From Thermodesulfovibrionales bacterium (lineage in GTDB: Bacteria > Nitrospirota > Thermodesulfovibrionia > Thermodesulfovibrionales > Dissulfurispiraceae), in contig JAJOKM010000114.1 of the NCBI GenBank assembly GCA_021129835.1, positions 1-14,227 on the forward strand: a stretch of 14,227 nt of DNA, given 5' to 3'. This document shows positions 1-9,376 of the stretch, piece by piece (position 1 is the stretch's first letter; each line of letters opens with the position of its first letter). The position numbers and the translations under genes were made by a program. Below the pieces are notes generated by a model. That model was not told the origin of the DNA. It did no database searches and saw only the letters and a program-made list of their open reading frames with translations.

Positions 1-126
1 TACGGGCATAAAGCCCTACACTACCTAATCTCTACTAAATTTGGAGAAGAACCAACATTCATTTCTTTGGAGGAATGGAAGCTTACAATTTCACCCAATT
101 TAAAGAATGGAGTGATATGTCAGTGA
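1..126 (+). CDS. Possible 3' end of an unknown gene (partial)
   Basis: Frame 1 is open from the window edge for 41 codons and ends with TGA at 124-126; the other two plus frames hit stops within about 30 bases. The peptide has a plausible protein composition (for example SLEEWKLTISPN near its middle) but matches no family I recognise. It would lie 85 bases before uvrA on the same strand. The short length means the open frame could be chance, so this is a tentative call. Confidence 0.35.
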   Translation, partial: YGHKALHYLISTKFGEEPTFISLEEWKLTISPNLKNGVICQ

Positions 127-211
127 CAATCCTCAAGAGTATCTTAAGCTATGCATGACATAAAATCAACCCTCCTTAAAAATAGATACGCCGAAATGTT
201 AAAATATCTGG

Positions 212-3055
212 ATGTCGATTCGCGAATTAATAATTGAAGGCGCAAGGCAGAACAACCTCAAAGGCATTAATCTGAGACTTCCACATAACAAGGTTATAGC
301 AATTACAGGGGTTTCCGGATCGGGCAAGTCTTCCCTCGCCTTTGAGACTATCTTTGCTGAGGGGCAGTGGAGATTCATAGAATCGCTATCGACTTACGCC
401 AGGCTATTTCTGGAGAAATTGGAGAGACCTGATCTGGATGCGATACATAATATAAGGCCCGCAATAGCGCTCCAGCAGAAAAACCCTATCAAAGGGTCTC
501 GCTCCACTGTCGGCACACTCACAGAGCTGTATGATCTATTCAGGGTCTTATATTCTAAGGTTGCCGTTCCATATTGCCCGAAATGCGGAAAAGAGATAAG
601 GATGTGGGATTCATCCCAGATAGTATCTGAACTCTTAGAGAGATACGCCGATGAAAAAGCAATTATCACATTTAAGACAGATGAGTCGTTAAAGACACTA
701 CGGCAGAGGGGCTTTCAGCGGGCATGGTTTAATAATGAAATAAGGGATATTTCAGACCTCGAATTTAAGGCATCGACCATCGGCCATCAGCCTTCTATCG
801 AAGTTGTCCTCGACAGGCTCATAATAAGAGGCGAGCCGAGATTAGCTGACTCTATAGAGACGGCGTGGAAGGAAGGGAAAGAGAGCCTAAAGGTTATAGT
901 TTTTAAAGAGGCAGAGACAGATTCGCCACTTGCGCCCCGCTGTCAGTTATTGCCTCTGAGATTTTCTGCACGAAATTCCTGTGACGACTGCAATATAGAA
1001 CTCCCAGAACCCTCTCCAGCAATGTTTTCATTTAACCACCCATTATGTGCATGCCATGAATGCAAGGGATTCGGCAATATCCTCATCCACGACGAAGACC
1101 TCATAGTGCCGCACAGGTATCTTTCTCTGGCTAATGGCGCTATAGGATTCTGGGAAAAACCAGGATATATCTGGTGGAAGGAGCAGATGATTAAAGGCGC
1201 TAAAAAGAGCTCTATAGACATAGACAAGCCATATAATGAATTGGGACAGAAAGAGAGAGATACGCTATTCAGTGGCAATCAACACTTCTATGGTATAAAT
1301 GACTTCTTTGGAGAGTTAGAAAACAAGAGGTATAAACTACATGTACGGGTGCTGCTTAGCAGATATAGAAGCCCTGTCACCTGCCCGGCCTGCAGAGGAA
1401 AAAGACTCAGTGAAGACGCCCTTGCGTTTAAGATAGGAGGCATGTCCATAGCAGAGCTATCCAGTCTGCCTATATCTCAAGTCTTACAATTCATAGAAGC
1501 GGTTCAATTATCACCAATGCAAAGGGAAATTGCAAAAAATATCATTGCACGAATCAGTACAGGGCTTAAATTTCTTGAGCGCGTCGGTCTGGATTACCTT
1601 ACCCTTAACAGGCAGGCAAAGACACTCTCTGGAGGCGAATATCAAAGGGTTAATCTATCTAATCAGCTCTCCTCAGCGCTCACAGGTACCCTCTATGTCC
1701 TTGATGAGCCTACGATAGGTCTCCACCCGCGGGATACGAGACGAATTATAGAAGTGATGCGAGAGATATCCTCCCTCGGCAATACAGTAATCGTTGTAGA
1801 ACATGACAAAGACATAATATCAACGAGTGACTGGATAGTAGAATTAGGACCAGGCGGAGGGCACTCAGGTGGTGAGGTAGTATTTTCAGGGCCTACCGAT
1901 GAGTTTCTTGGCACAGACACACCGACTGCAAAATATATTAAAGAGAGCGGGATTAGTAAAGAAGAAAAGACCACGGCAAAGTTTCAATTTCTCAGGCCCG
2001 GACACTTAACCCTTTGCGGCGCGACTGGAAACAATCTCAAAAATATAAACCTTACGATCCCACTAAGAACGCTTACAGTTATTACAGGTGTGTCGGGTTC
2101 TGGCAAAAGCAGTCTCGTTGTCGATACATTTTATCTTGCACTGGCGAGGCACTTCAGAACCGGACAGAGACATCCGCTGCCATATAAAGAGATAGATGGT
2201 CTCGAGAAAATTAAGGGAATCAGGCTCATTGATCAGACACCTATCGGAAAGACCTCAAGGTCAAATCCAGTAACATACCTCAAAATATTTGATTCAATAA
2301 GGAGTCTTTTTGCCAAACAACCTGAAGCAAGGGCACATGGTTACGCCGCTGGTCTCTTTTCATTCAATATAGCAGGGGGCAGATGCGAGACATGCAAGGG
2401 AGAGGGCTTCCAAAAGATGGAGATGTATTTTTTTGAGGATATATTTATAAAGTGTGAGGATTGTAAAGGCAAAAGATACAAGGAAGATATACTGAGGGTT
2501 ACCTGCAGAGGTAAAAATATCGGTGATGTCCTTGAGATGACAGTGGATGAGGCGTTGGAGTTCTTTTCTGAAATGACAGAGATAAACCAGCGGCTTAAAC
2601 TGCTAAAAGAGATCGGTCTCGGTTATCTGCGACTTGGGCAGCCCGTCACAACACTCTCAGGAGGAGAGTCGCAGAGACTCAAAATCTGTGCAGAATTACT
2701 ATATCCGGGAACTAAGAGATTAGGTTCAGAGATTGCTAAAAAGAATTATTTATATATACTCGATGAACCGACAGTGGGACTCCACCACAATGATATATTG
2801 ATGTTTATGAGAGTCATAAAAAAATTGATCGATGCTGGCAATACGGTGCTCCTTATCGAGCATAACCTCGATGTGGTAGGACAGGCTGACTGGATTATTG
2901 ACCTCGGGCCAGAAGGGGGAGAGAAAGGGGGTCATATAATATTTGAAGGGACGCCTGAAGAGTTACGGCATGTTGCAAACTCCTATACCGGTCAATATCT
3001 CAAAGAATACTCTCAAAGACCTTATCAAAGAATGAGGAATCTATACAAAACCTGA
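212..3055 (+). CDS. uvrA: UvrA-family excinuclease ABC subunit A, variant form
   Basis: UvrA is the damage-sensing ATPase of nucleotide excision repair; as a dimer it loads UvrB onto damaged DNA in the cytoplasm. At 947 residues the length is normal for the family. Both ABC modules are complete: Walker A GVSGSGKSS at 33-41 and 626-634, signature LSGGE at 472-476 and 815-819, Walker B LDEPTIGL near 497-504 and LDEPTVGL near 850-857. Zinc-binding pairs are visible at C257/C260 with C281/C284, and at C725/C728 with C748/C751; extra CPKC (122-125) and CPAC (391-394) are also present. The start fits the usual UvrA N-terminus, although no good Shine-Dalgarno precedes it. Two oddities: the usual IDQK segment reads LQQKN (87-91), and the UvrB-binding region (about 131-250) lacks the RGRKGE block I expect in canonical UvrA. 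It may therefore be a paralogue rather than the housekeeping copy. The 3' end overlaps lpxK on the opposite strand. Confidence 0.93.
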   Translation: MSIRELIIEGARQNNLKGINLRLPHNKVIAITGVSGSGKSSLAFETIFAEGQWRFIESLSTYARLFLEKLERPDLDAIHNIRPAIALQQKNPIKGSRSTVGTLTELYDLFRVLYSKVAVPYCPKCGKEIRMWDSSQIVSELLERYADEKAIITFKTDESLKTLRQRGFQRAWFNNEIRDISDLEFKASTIGHQPSIEVVLDRLIIRGEPRLADSIETAWKEGKESLKVIVFKEAETDSPLAPRCQLLPLRFSARNSCDDCNIELPEPSPAMFSFNHPLCACHECKGFGNILIHDEDLIVPHRYLSLANGAIGFWEKPGYIWWKEQMIKGAKKSSIDIDKPYNELGQKERDTLFSGNQHFYGINDFFGELENKRYKLHVRVLLSRYRSPVTCPACRGKRLSEDALAFKIGGMSIAELSSLPISQVLQFIEAVQLSPMQREIAKNIIARISTGLKFLERVGLDYLTLNRQAKTLSGGEYQRVNLSNQLSSALTGTLYVLDEPTIGLHPRDTRRIIEVMREISSLGNTVIVVEHDKDIISTSDWIVELGPGGGHSGGEVVFSGPTDEFLGTDTPTAKYIKESGISKEEKTTAKFQFLRPGHLTLCGATGNNLKNINLTIPLRTLTVITGVSGSGKSSLVVDTFYLALARHFRTGQRHPLPYKEIDGLEKIKGIRLIDQTPIGKTSRSNPVTYLKIFDSIRSLFAKQPEARAHGYAAGLFSFNIAGGRCETCKGEGFQKMEMYFFEDIFIKCEDCKGKRYKEDILRVTCRGKNIGDVLEMTVDEALEFFSEMTEINQRLKLLKEIGLGYLRLGQPVTTLSGGESQRLKICAELLYPGTKRLGSEIAKKNYLYILDEPTVGLHHNDILMFMRVIKKLIDAGNTVLLIEHNLDVVGQADWIIDLGPEGGEKGGHIIFEGTPEELRHVANSYTGQYLKEYSQRPYQRMRNLYKT

Positions 3056-4019
3056 TCTCCAGATACAAGATATTCTCTGGAGTATCTAATTCCCTGAGCT
3101 TTACCATATCCTTTTCAGTTGCCACCAGAAAATCACAATTTAGCCTCCTAAACTGCTTCTTGAGCCAACGCAGATCTCCTCCAGTATATCTATGGTGGTC
3201 CCTGAATGTCTTAAACCCTGACACCTCCCCGCCAATGGACAAAACCGTCTCTCTGAAGGATTCTGGATTTGCTAAGCCGCAGAAGGCATAAATCCTTTTG
3301 CCTCTTAAGACCTCTTGTGGGACTTCGCTTCCTCTAATGCCTCTGACTTTGAGTATCTTGCATTCAGAGAAATAGAGAGGCGCCTCTCTGTTAATACCTT
3401 TGAGCTCATCTGATAATGCTTCATTTTGAGCCTTCGTTATAACAAATATGTCAGCCCCCTTTAATTCTTTAAGTGGCCCTCTCAATGGCCCCATAGGAAG
3501 CATCTTTCTGTTTCCAAACGGATCTAATCCATCAATTAGCACGATGTCTAAGTCTCTGTAAAGTCTCCAGTGCTGAAATCCATCATCGAGAATGAAGATA
3601 ACAGGCAGATAATTAAATGGCTGACTATCTGAATTGGCGAGGGCTAAATTCTGGAGGGCAAACATTCCTCCTTCGTACCTATCGGCGCATTTCACGACTA
3701 CAACATCTTTCAGCCTCTCTGCTATTAGGAGGGGTTCGTCGCCAAATAGAAGTGAAGGAGCAGTAGAGTTTTTGGGCGATGGAGTAACAAGACATGGCCT
3801 CTTTGCCTTCCCCTTATACCCGCGTGTCAATATTATCGGGTTAAAACCCCTCTTCTTTGCCTCTTCCGCAATTGCGATAGTCGCCGGTGTCTTTCCAGTC
3901 CCCCCGACTACCATATTGCCAATGCTGATGACTTTATAGGGGAGTCGTCTCTGAATAGAGAGAGAATGCCGCTTTTTTATCGAATAACCAATGTAGTATA
4001 AAGATTCAAGAATTTTCAT
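3000..4019 (-). CDS. lpxK: Tetraacyldisaccharide 4'-kinase LpxK
   Basis: LpxK phosphorylates the 4' position of tetraacyldisaccharide 1-phosphate to give lipid IVA, on the cytoplasmic face of the inner membrane. The 339-residue protein has the family's P-loop GGTGKTP at 39-45, the DDGFQH motif at 145-150, GDEP at 93-96, the C-terminal TFRDHHRYT block at 271-279, and TEKDMVKL at 301-308. The ATG overlaps the stop of waaA by four bases (4016-4019), a typical coupling arrangement. It is the last gene of the lipid A operon, and its final 56 bases lie inside the 3' end of uvrA on the other strand. I see no hairpin terminator after it. The N-terminus is short, without a long hydrophobic anchor, as in some LpxK homologues. 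Confidence 0.95.
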   Translation of the reverse strand: MKILESLYYIGYSIKKRHSLSIQRRLPYKVISIGNMVVGGTGKTPATIAIAEEAKKRGFNPIILTRGYKGKAKRPCLVTPSPKNSTAPSLLFGDEPLLIAERLKDVVVVKCADRYEGGMFALQNLALANSDSQPFNYLPVIFILDDGFQHWRLYRDLDIVLIDGLDPFGNRKMLPMGPLRGPLKELKGADIFVITKAQNEALSDELKGINREAPLYFSECKILKVRGIRGSEVPQEVLRGKRIYAFCGLANPESFRETVLSIGGEVSGFKTFRDHHRYTGGDLRWLKKQFRRLNCDFLVATEKDMVKLRELDTPENILYLEIRFCIDSSFFDKVFESIL

Positions 4020-5317
4020 CTTAAATATCCATCGATTATCTCCATTGCCCTCTCTGTTGCACCAGCGTTCTTCTCATAAAGTCCTCTAGCAGCCTTGCCC
4101 ATAGACGACATCTTCTCTGGCGAACCAATGAGTTCGACCAGAAATCGGTAGAGGTGATGAGGGTCTGTCCTTATAGCGCCCCCAACTCTATAAAAGTCAT
4201 CGATAAAAGGGAAATTATCCATGTGCGGGCCACAGATGATAGCCTTTCCCCAATAGGCAGGCTCGAGTGGATTCTGACCGCCATGTTTAATAAAACTCCC
4301 GCCCACGATCGCGACACTACATGCGCCATAAACAGAGGCGAGTTCTCCTACGGTATCGAGAATGACAATTATTCCAGATTTTTTGACTCCGGTATGCTGT
4401 CCCTCGCCCTCTAAAGACCAAGACCGCTTTATATATTTTAGCCCGCTGCCCTTTATCAGTCCTTCTACCTCTCTGAATCTCTCCGGATGTCTCGGCGCAA
4501 TAATGAGATTAGCCTCAGGAAAGGTGGCCCTTAATACTTTATAGGCGTTGATTATTAAATCCTCTTCTGTCTTATGTGTGCTCCCGGCAACTATAATAGG
4601 CCCACTTAATATCTTTGTCCACTCCGGCACAGAGGTGGAAGGAGATGTGTCGAATTTAAAATTGCCAATTACCTTAACCTTCCCAGGTTCTGCACCCAGC
4701 GTTTTTATCCTGTCAGCGTATAATTCATTCTGCATGCAGAGCAGGCTAATATCTTTCAGGACACCTTTTATAAAAAACCTCAGCCTTTTATACCCTCTAA
4801 AAGACTTCACTGATATCCTCCCGTTCATCAATAACACAGGGACCTGACTGCCAAATATCCGGATAATATTTGGCCATAGCTCTGTCTCCATGACAATGAA
4901 TATCGCTGGCTTGAAATGGCTGAAGGCGTTCTTTATCGCAAATGGCAGGTCAAAGGGAATATAGATGACCGTTGCAGAGTTGTTCGCCCTCTCCTTGGCA
5001 ACCTTTTGTCCCGTGTCCGTAACGGTCGAGATGATAATCTCGGCTGATGGGTATCTATCCCTTATTTTTTGGATCAGAGGAACTGCCGTAATAACCTCCC
5101 CGACAGAGACGGCATGGATCCATATTCGGGCATCAGATTGATGAGTAGTGCGAGATGAAGGATAGATCCCGAATCTCTCCTTAACCCATCGTCTCCTTAG
5201 GGCGCCTGACCGTTTTAGATACTCAAAAGGTGCTAAAGCAGAGGTGGCAATAAAATATATTATGGAGTAGATTGAATAATACATCGCAATATAAAGATTG
5301 TAGACTGCATTGATCAA
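4016..5317 (-). CDS. waaA: 3-deoxy-D-manno-octulosonate (Kdo) transferase WaaA/KdtA
   Basis: WaaA transfers Kdo from CMP-Kdo onto lipid IVA at the inner membrane. The 433-residue protein starts with a hydrophobic membrane anchor (about 5-30), followed by a GT-B fold. HAVSVGE at 68-74 carries the catalytic glutamate (E74); METELWPN is at 143-150, NGRIS at 165-169, GNFKFD at 218-223, APRHPER at 274-280, and the CMP-Kdo-binding GGSFIKHGGQNPLEP block at 339-353. The assigned start is TTG; an in-frame ATG 11 codons later (5284) would shorten the anchor. Neither has a clear Shine-Dalgarno, and the first residues are weakly conserved in the family, so the start is uncertain. It begins 10 bases after msbA stops and overlaps lpxK by four bases. 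Whether it adds one, two or more Kdo units cannot be read from the sequence. Confidence 0.94.
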   Translation of the reverse strand: MINAVYNLYIAMYYSIYSIIYFIATSALAPFEYLKRSGALRRRWVKERFGIYPSSRTTHQSDARIWIHAVSVGEVITAVPLIQKIRDRYPSAEIIISTVTDTGQKVAKERANNSATVIYIPFDLPFAIKNAFSHFKPAIFIVMETELWPNIIRIFGSQVPVLLMNGRISVKSFRGYKRLRFFIKGVLKDISLLCMQNELYADRIKTLGAEPGKVKVIGNFKFDTSPSTSVPEWTKILSGPIIVAGSTHKTEEDLIINAYKVLRATFPEANLIIAPRHPERFREVEGLIKGSGLKYIKRSWSLEGEGQHTGVKKSGIIVILDTVGELASVYGACSVAIVGGSFIKHGGQNPLEPAYWGKAIICGPHMDNFPFIDDFYRVGGAIRTDPHHLYRFLVELIGSPEKMSSMGKAARGLYEKNAGATERAMEIIDGYLR

Positions 5318-5327
5318 TAACGACTAA

Positions 5328-7049
5328 CTAAACTGCCGTCGAAGAGAATATCTGCAGGTCATATAACTTCTTATAAATCCCCCCGGTCTTTAAGAGTTCA
5401 TCATGAACTCCAATCTCCACTATACTGCCATTTTCTAAGACTATAATCCTATCTGCATTCTTTACAGTGGAGAGTCTGTGGGCGATAACAAAGGTCGTTC
5501 GGTCTCTTATAAGCGCATCTATAGCCATCTGGACCATCATTTCGGACTCTGCATCCAAGGCAGATGTCGCCTCATCAAGTATCAGGATCGAGGGATTCTT
5601 CAGTATAGCCCTTGCTATAGAAATCCTCTGTCTCTGTCCACCAGAAATCAGGACACCACCTTCTCCTATAATAGTGTCATACCCTTCCGGGAGCTCAAGT
5701 ATAAAGTCGTTGGCATATGCCGCCTTTGCTGCATTGATTATATGCCCATCAAAGACATCCGGACTACCAAAGACTATGTTTGCCCGGACCGTATCGTTAA
5801 AAAGGATGATATCCTGGCTTACGAGCCCAATCTGCTGCCTCAACGACTGGAGGCTGACATCAGCAATATTAACGCCATTGATATAGATTGCGCCATCTCT
5901 GGGGTCATAAAATCTCGGTATAAGATCGACAAGAGTCGTCTTGCCTGCACCACTTCTGCCGACAATGGCAACAATCTCTCCTTTTTTGACAGAAAAGCTC
6001 AGGTTGCTAAGGACATCTCTTTTTGAACCAGGATAGCTAAAAGATACCTTCCTAAATTCTATCTGATCCCGCAATGGTCCCATATGCCCTTTGCCGTTCG
6101 TTTCCACCTCTTTATCAAGCAATTCATCAATCCTCTCGAGCGATGCCTTCGACTGCTGGATACTACTATGTGCCGCCGCAAGTCTCTTGGCAGGTGCGTA
6201 AACCATAAAAATGGCAGTCAGAAAGGCAAAAAACTGCCCTGGTGTTATGATTCCCTGTATTACGAGCCACCCGCCATACCACAAGACAGACGCAATTCCG
6301 AATCCACCAATCACCTCCATTATTAATGTGGTCAACCCTGTAAGCCTCGTGGCACGCATCAGCTCCTGATAGTACGAGCGGTTTCTCTTCATAAACAGCT
6401 TATTGAGCACGCCCTCTTTGCCAAAGACCTTGACCATTTTTATGCCAGAAATCGTCTCTGAGAAGAATTCAGTTATTAGTGATATCTTTTTCTGTGCCTC
6501 CGTACTAACATTTTTAAGCCTTATTCCAACGCGTTTAACGCTGTAAAATGCAAAGGGAAGAACGACAATAGCTATAAGAGCTAGGTCCCATCTCATATAA
6601 AAGGCAACACCGATCAAGACGATTACCGTCGTCCCTGAGATAAACATATCCTTAACCGCCTGTGCCAGAAATTGCTGCAATTGTCCGGCATCGTTTATTG
6701 CCCTTGATAGCATGGCACCTGAAGACTCCTTTTTAAACTCATTTATTGGCAAAAATAGCAGATGCCCATACAAGGCGTTTCTTATATCCCTTACGACCTT
6801 GGCGCCTACAGACAACATTAGATATGCCTGAAAAAAGGCGAGGCATCCTCGCGCTACGAACAGCCCAAGCACTGCAATCGGCAAGATGATCAAGAGTGTT
6901 GTATCCTTTCCCAAGAATACCTCATCGAGCGCTGGTTTAACGAGCCACGCAAGTGCGCCAGTCATCCCTGAAACAATCAGGCTTAAAATGGCTACGAGTG
7001 CCAGCCTGCTCCAGTAAGGCTTGACAAGAAGTATCATTCTCTTAAACAT
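5328..7049 (-). CDS. msbA: Lipid A flippase, ABC transporter MsbA
   Basis: This is a half-size ABC exporter of 573 residues: a six-helix membrane domain (about 1-310) fused to one ATPase domain (about 330-573). Such proteins work as homodimers. The ATPase shows Walker A GRSGAGKTT at 364-372, Q-loop Q412, signature LISGGQ at 467-472, Walker B ILILDEATSALD at 488-499, and H-loop H524. Length and sequence are typical of MsbA, which flips core lipid A across the inner membrane. The position between lpxB and waaA makes this much more likely than a drug exporter of the same family. The ATG is preceded by an AGAGGAAAA stretch that can serve as ribosome binding site. It follows lpxB after 48 bases, the widest gap inside the operon. 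Confidence 0.94.
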   Translation of the reverse strand: MFKRMILLVKPYWSRLALVAILSLIVSGMTGALAWLVKPALDEVFLGKDTTLLIILPIAVLGLFVARGCLAFFQAYLMLSVGAKVVRDIRNALYGHLLFLPINEFKKESSGAMLSRAINDAGQLQQFLAQAVKDMFISGTTVIVLIGVAFYMRWDLALIAIVVLPFAFYSVKRVGIRLKNVSTEAQKKISLITEFFSETISGIKMVKVFGKEGVLNKLFMKRNRSYYQELMRATRLTGLTTLIMEVIGGFGIASVLWYGGWLVIQGIITPGQFFAFLTAIFMVYAPAKRLAAAHSSIQQSKASLERIDELLDKEVETNGKGHMGPLRDQIEFRKVSFSYPGSKRDVLSNLSFSVKKGEIVAIVGRSGAGKTTLVDLIPRFYDPRDGAIYINGVNIADVSLQSLRQQIGLVSQDIILFNDTVRANIVFGSPDVFDGHIINAAKAAYANDFILELPEGYDTIIGEGGVLISGGQRQRISIARAILKNPSILILDEATSALDAESEMMVQMAIDALIRDRTTFVIAHRLSTVKNADRIIVLENGSIVEIGVHDELLKTGGIYKKLYDLQIFSSTAV

Positions 7050-7097
7050 TGCTCTATTTTCCTCTGAAGGGTATGCACGAGACTTGCGCTTGCAGTC

Positions 7098-8288
7098 TCA
7101 TAATTCTTCTGCGATTTCTGCTACCCTAAGTGATGCCTTTTTATCCATAAATTGGTCGCTAACTGCATTTATTTGTGACATCATTTCATCTCTATATCCT
7201 GAGTCATCTATGATTTTAGTTATCTCTGTCACGATATTTCTCTCATTAGCATCGCCCTGCAATAGCTCTTTAATACGAAACCCGGAATACTGTGACCCCA
7301 AATTATCGAGTATGACATTTACAAGGGATATATGCCTCACCTTAACAACAAGCCTGCCGATAAAATAGGTTATCGGAGAAAGCTTATATACCACTACCAT
7401 CGGCGCCTTTAAGAGGGCCGCCTGAAGTGTGGATGTCCCTGATGCAATAACCCCTATGTCTGATGCGAGCAAGGACTTCACAGACTGGCCGTCCAACGGC
7501 AATATGCCAGTCGCCATACCTCTAAGATCTGTAATCTCTCTTTTGCTAATTTCTTGCAGGTTTGGCGCAATTGGCATGACAAACTGGTAATCAGGATAGA
7601 GCCTCTTTATCATCTCCACCATATTAAGCATTACTGGGAGTAGTTTTGTGACCTCATGGCGCCTGCTTCCTGGCATTAAGGCCATTACAGGACTATCGGG
7701 TCTCAGTCCTAACTCCTCTCTAATTTTTATCTTCAATTTAGTGGTTCCTATATCCTTCACGGTGAAGCCCATATCCTGCACTACCTCTATAATTTCATCC
7801 AGGATAGGATGCCCTGTAAATTCGCATAAAATATTTGCATCTCGGTATATCTTGGACTCAAAAGGCAGCACAACTGCCATTTTATCGACTAACTCGCCTA
7901 TTACCTTTACCCTCCCGCGCCGCCACGCCCACACTTGGGGACTCACATAATAAAGTATCTTTATCCCGAGCTTCTTTGCCTTTTTTGCAACCCTTATATT
8001 GAAGTCAGGAAAATCTATCAAGACGAGCACTTGAGGATTAAAGGATTTCAACGCGGCAGTAATTTGTTTGAAGGTCTTTAAGAGTTCTCTGTATGTCGTT
8101 ACTGCCTCTATAAGACCGAAGGAGCTGGATATCCTGGAGATTAGCTCTACGCCAGAGGATTCCATCCTGTCTCCTCCGACACCAATAATATCTATTTCTG
8201 GATTGCGGGACTTTAATGTCTTGGCAAGGTATGCGCCATACAATTCCCCTGAACTCTCTCCAGAGACTATCATTACCCTTTGCAGCAT
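7098..8288 (-). CDS. lpxB: Lipid A disaccharide synthase LpxB
   Basis: LpxB joins UDP-2,3-diacylglucosamine and 2,3-diacylglucosamine 1-phosphate to form the beta-1,6 lipid A disaccharide at the cytoplasmic membrane surface. Diagnostic motifs are GESSGELYGAYL (10-21), GVGGDRMESSG (36-46), DFPDFN (92-97), YYVSPQVWAWRRGR (113-126), LMPGSRRHEV (204-213), and the GTSTLQAALLKAPMVV block (284-299). At 396 residues it is slightly longer than usual; extra residues sit around 170-190. Its ATG shares one base with the TGA stop of the upstream aminotransferase (TGATG), so the two are probably translationally coupled. Confidence 0.95.
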   Translation of the reverse strand: MLQRVMIVSGESSGELYGAYLAKTLKSRNPEIDIIGVGGDRMESSGVELISRISSSFGLIEAVTTYRELLKTFKQITAALKSFNPQVLVLIDFPDFNIRVAKKAKKLGIKILYYVSPQVWAWRRGRVKVIGELVDKMAVVLPFESKIYRDANILCEFTGHPILDEIIEVVQDMGFTVKDIGTTKLKIKIREELGLRPDSPVMALMPGSRRHEVTKLLPVMLNMVEMIKRLYPDYQFVMPIAPNLQEISKREITDLRGMATGILPLDGQSVKSLLASDIGVIASGTSTLQAALLKAPMVVVYKLSPITYFIGRLVVKVRHISLVNVILDNLGSQYSGFRIKELLQGDANERNIVTEITKIIDDSGYRDEMMSQINAVSDQFMDKKASLRVAEIAEEL

Positions 8289-9376
8289 CAGGCCTTACGG
8301 ATTATTTCAGAAGTAAGATATATATCCTCTTCATCTAATTCGGGATAAATAGGCAGGGATAATACCTCCTTTGAGGCCTGCTCTGCCACAGAAAAATCTC
8401 CCTCACTATGTCCCATAAATCTCAATGCCTCCTGCAGATGCAGGGGGGATGGATAATAGACTGTCGATGATATGCCATGCTCTCTGAGCTTCTGCTGAAT
8501 AACATCCCTCTTATCGCTTCTAATGGTATATTGATGATATACATGATAGCTGCCCTCTTTCTCAGAAGGACAGGTGACTATATCAGAAAGCAGTTTGGTA
8601 TATAGGTGGGCCCTTTCGTGCCTCTTCTCATTATATTCGTTAATCCTCTTTAACTTTACGAGGAGAATGCCTGCCTGTATCTCATCAAGCCTGCTATTAT
8701 GTCCAAGGCATTCATGGCTGTATCCACCTCTGGATCCGTGATTCCTTAACTTCCTCACATTATCAGCAACTTGAGTCTCTTTCAGAATAACCATCCCCCC
8801 ATCTCCATAAGCGCCCAAATTTTTACTCGGGTAAAAGCTGAAACACCCAGCATCACCAAAGCTCCCTACCTTTTGGCCATTTAACGATGCGCCAAATGAA
8901 TGGGCACAGTCTTCAACTATCCTTAAATTATATCGTTTTGCAATATTAATTATACCTTCCATGTCAGCAGGGTGACCAAACATATGGACAGGGAGAATTG
9001 CCTTTGTCCTCTCGGTTATCTTTTCTTCGATGAGTGTCGGATCAATATTGTATGTATCAGGCTCTATATCGATAAAGACCGGTTTTGCGCCTGCGTGAAC
9101 GATTGCTTCCGCTATGGCAAAAAATGAAAATGAAGTCGTTATGACTTCATTTCCTCCACCTATTCCCATTGCCACCAAGGAGAGGCGAAGGGCATCGGTG
9201 CCTGAAGCAACACCAACGGCCTCCATCACCCCATGGTAATCTTTGATGTTATCTTCCAGTTTGTGGACATTTTTGCCGAGAATATATTGAGAGCTTTCGA
9301 GTATCCCGTTAAGAGTGACGAGTATCTCGTCTTTAATCTCGGCATACTGTTTTTTTAGATCGACCATCGGTTTCAT
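8288..9376 (-). CDS. DegT/DnrJ/EryC1 PLP-dependent sugar aminotransferase (GnnB-like)
   Basis: The 362-residue protein is a fold-type I sugar aminotransferase. SGTDALRLSL (58-67) binds the PLP phosphate, DCAHSFGA (156-163) holds the ring-contacting aspartate, and SFYPSKNLGAYGDGG (180-194) carries the PLP lysine K185. Such enzymes transfer an amino group from glutamate to a keto-sugar nucleotide. The partner oxidoreductase lies directly upstream: its restored -1 frame stop overlaps this ATG as ATGA. lpxB follows directly. From established knowledge of GnnA/GnnB, I infer that it aminates UDP-3-keto-GlcNAc at C3 to feed lipid A synthesis. The alternative is an O-antigen or surface-glycan enzyme of the WbpE type. 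The family call is firm; the substrate is inferred from context. Confidence 0.92.
   Translation of the reverse strand: MKPMVDLKKQYAEIKDEILVTLNGILESSQYILGKNVHKLEDNIKDYHGVMEAVGVASGTDALRLSLVAMGIGGGNEVITTSFSFFAIAEAIVHAGAKPVFIDIEPDTYNIDPTLIEEKITERTKAILPVHMFGHPADMEGIINIAKRYNLRIVEDCAHSFGASLNGQKVGSFGDAGCFSFYPSKNLGAYGDGGMVILKETQVADNVRKLRNHGSRGGYSHECLGHNSRLDEIQAGILLVKLKRINEYNEKRHERAHLYTKLLSDIVTCPSEKEGSYHVYHQYTIRSDKRDVIQQKLREHGISSTVYYPSPLHLQEALRFMGHSEGDFSVAEQASKEVLSLPIYPELDEEDIYLTSEIIRKA

Noticed and set aside
161..166. TAAAAT as a -10 element for uvrA
   Set aside because: No acceptable -35 at 16-18 bases upstream and no extended -10; any A/T-rich leader gives such matches.
5467..6026. Overlapping plus-strand open frames inside msbA
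   Set aside because: They lie opposite a complete, well-conserved ABC transporter and show no family motifs; they are shadows of its codon pattern.
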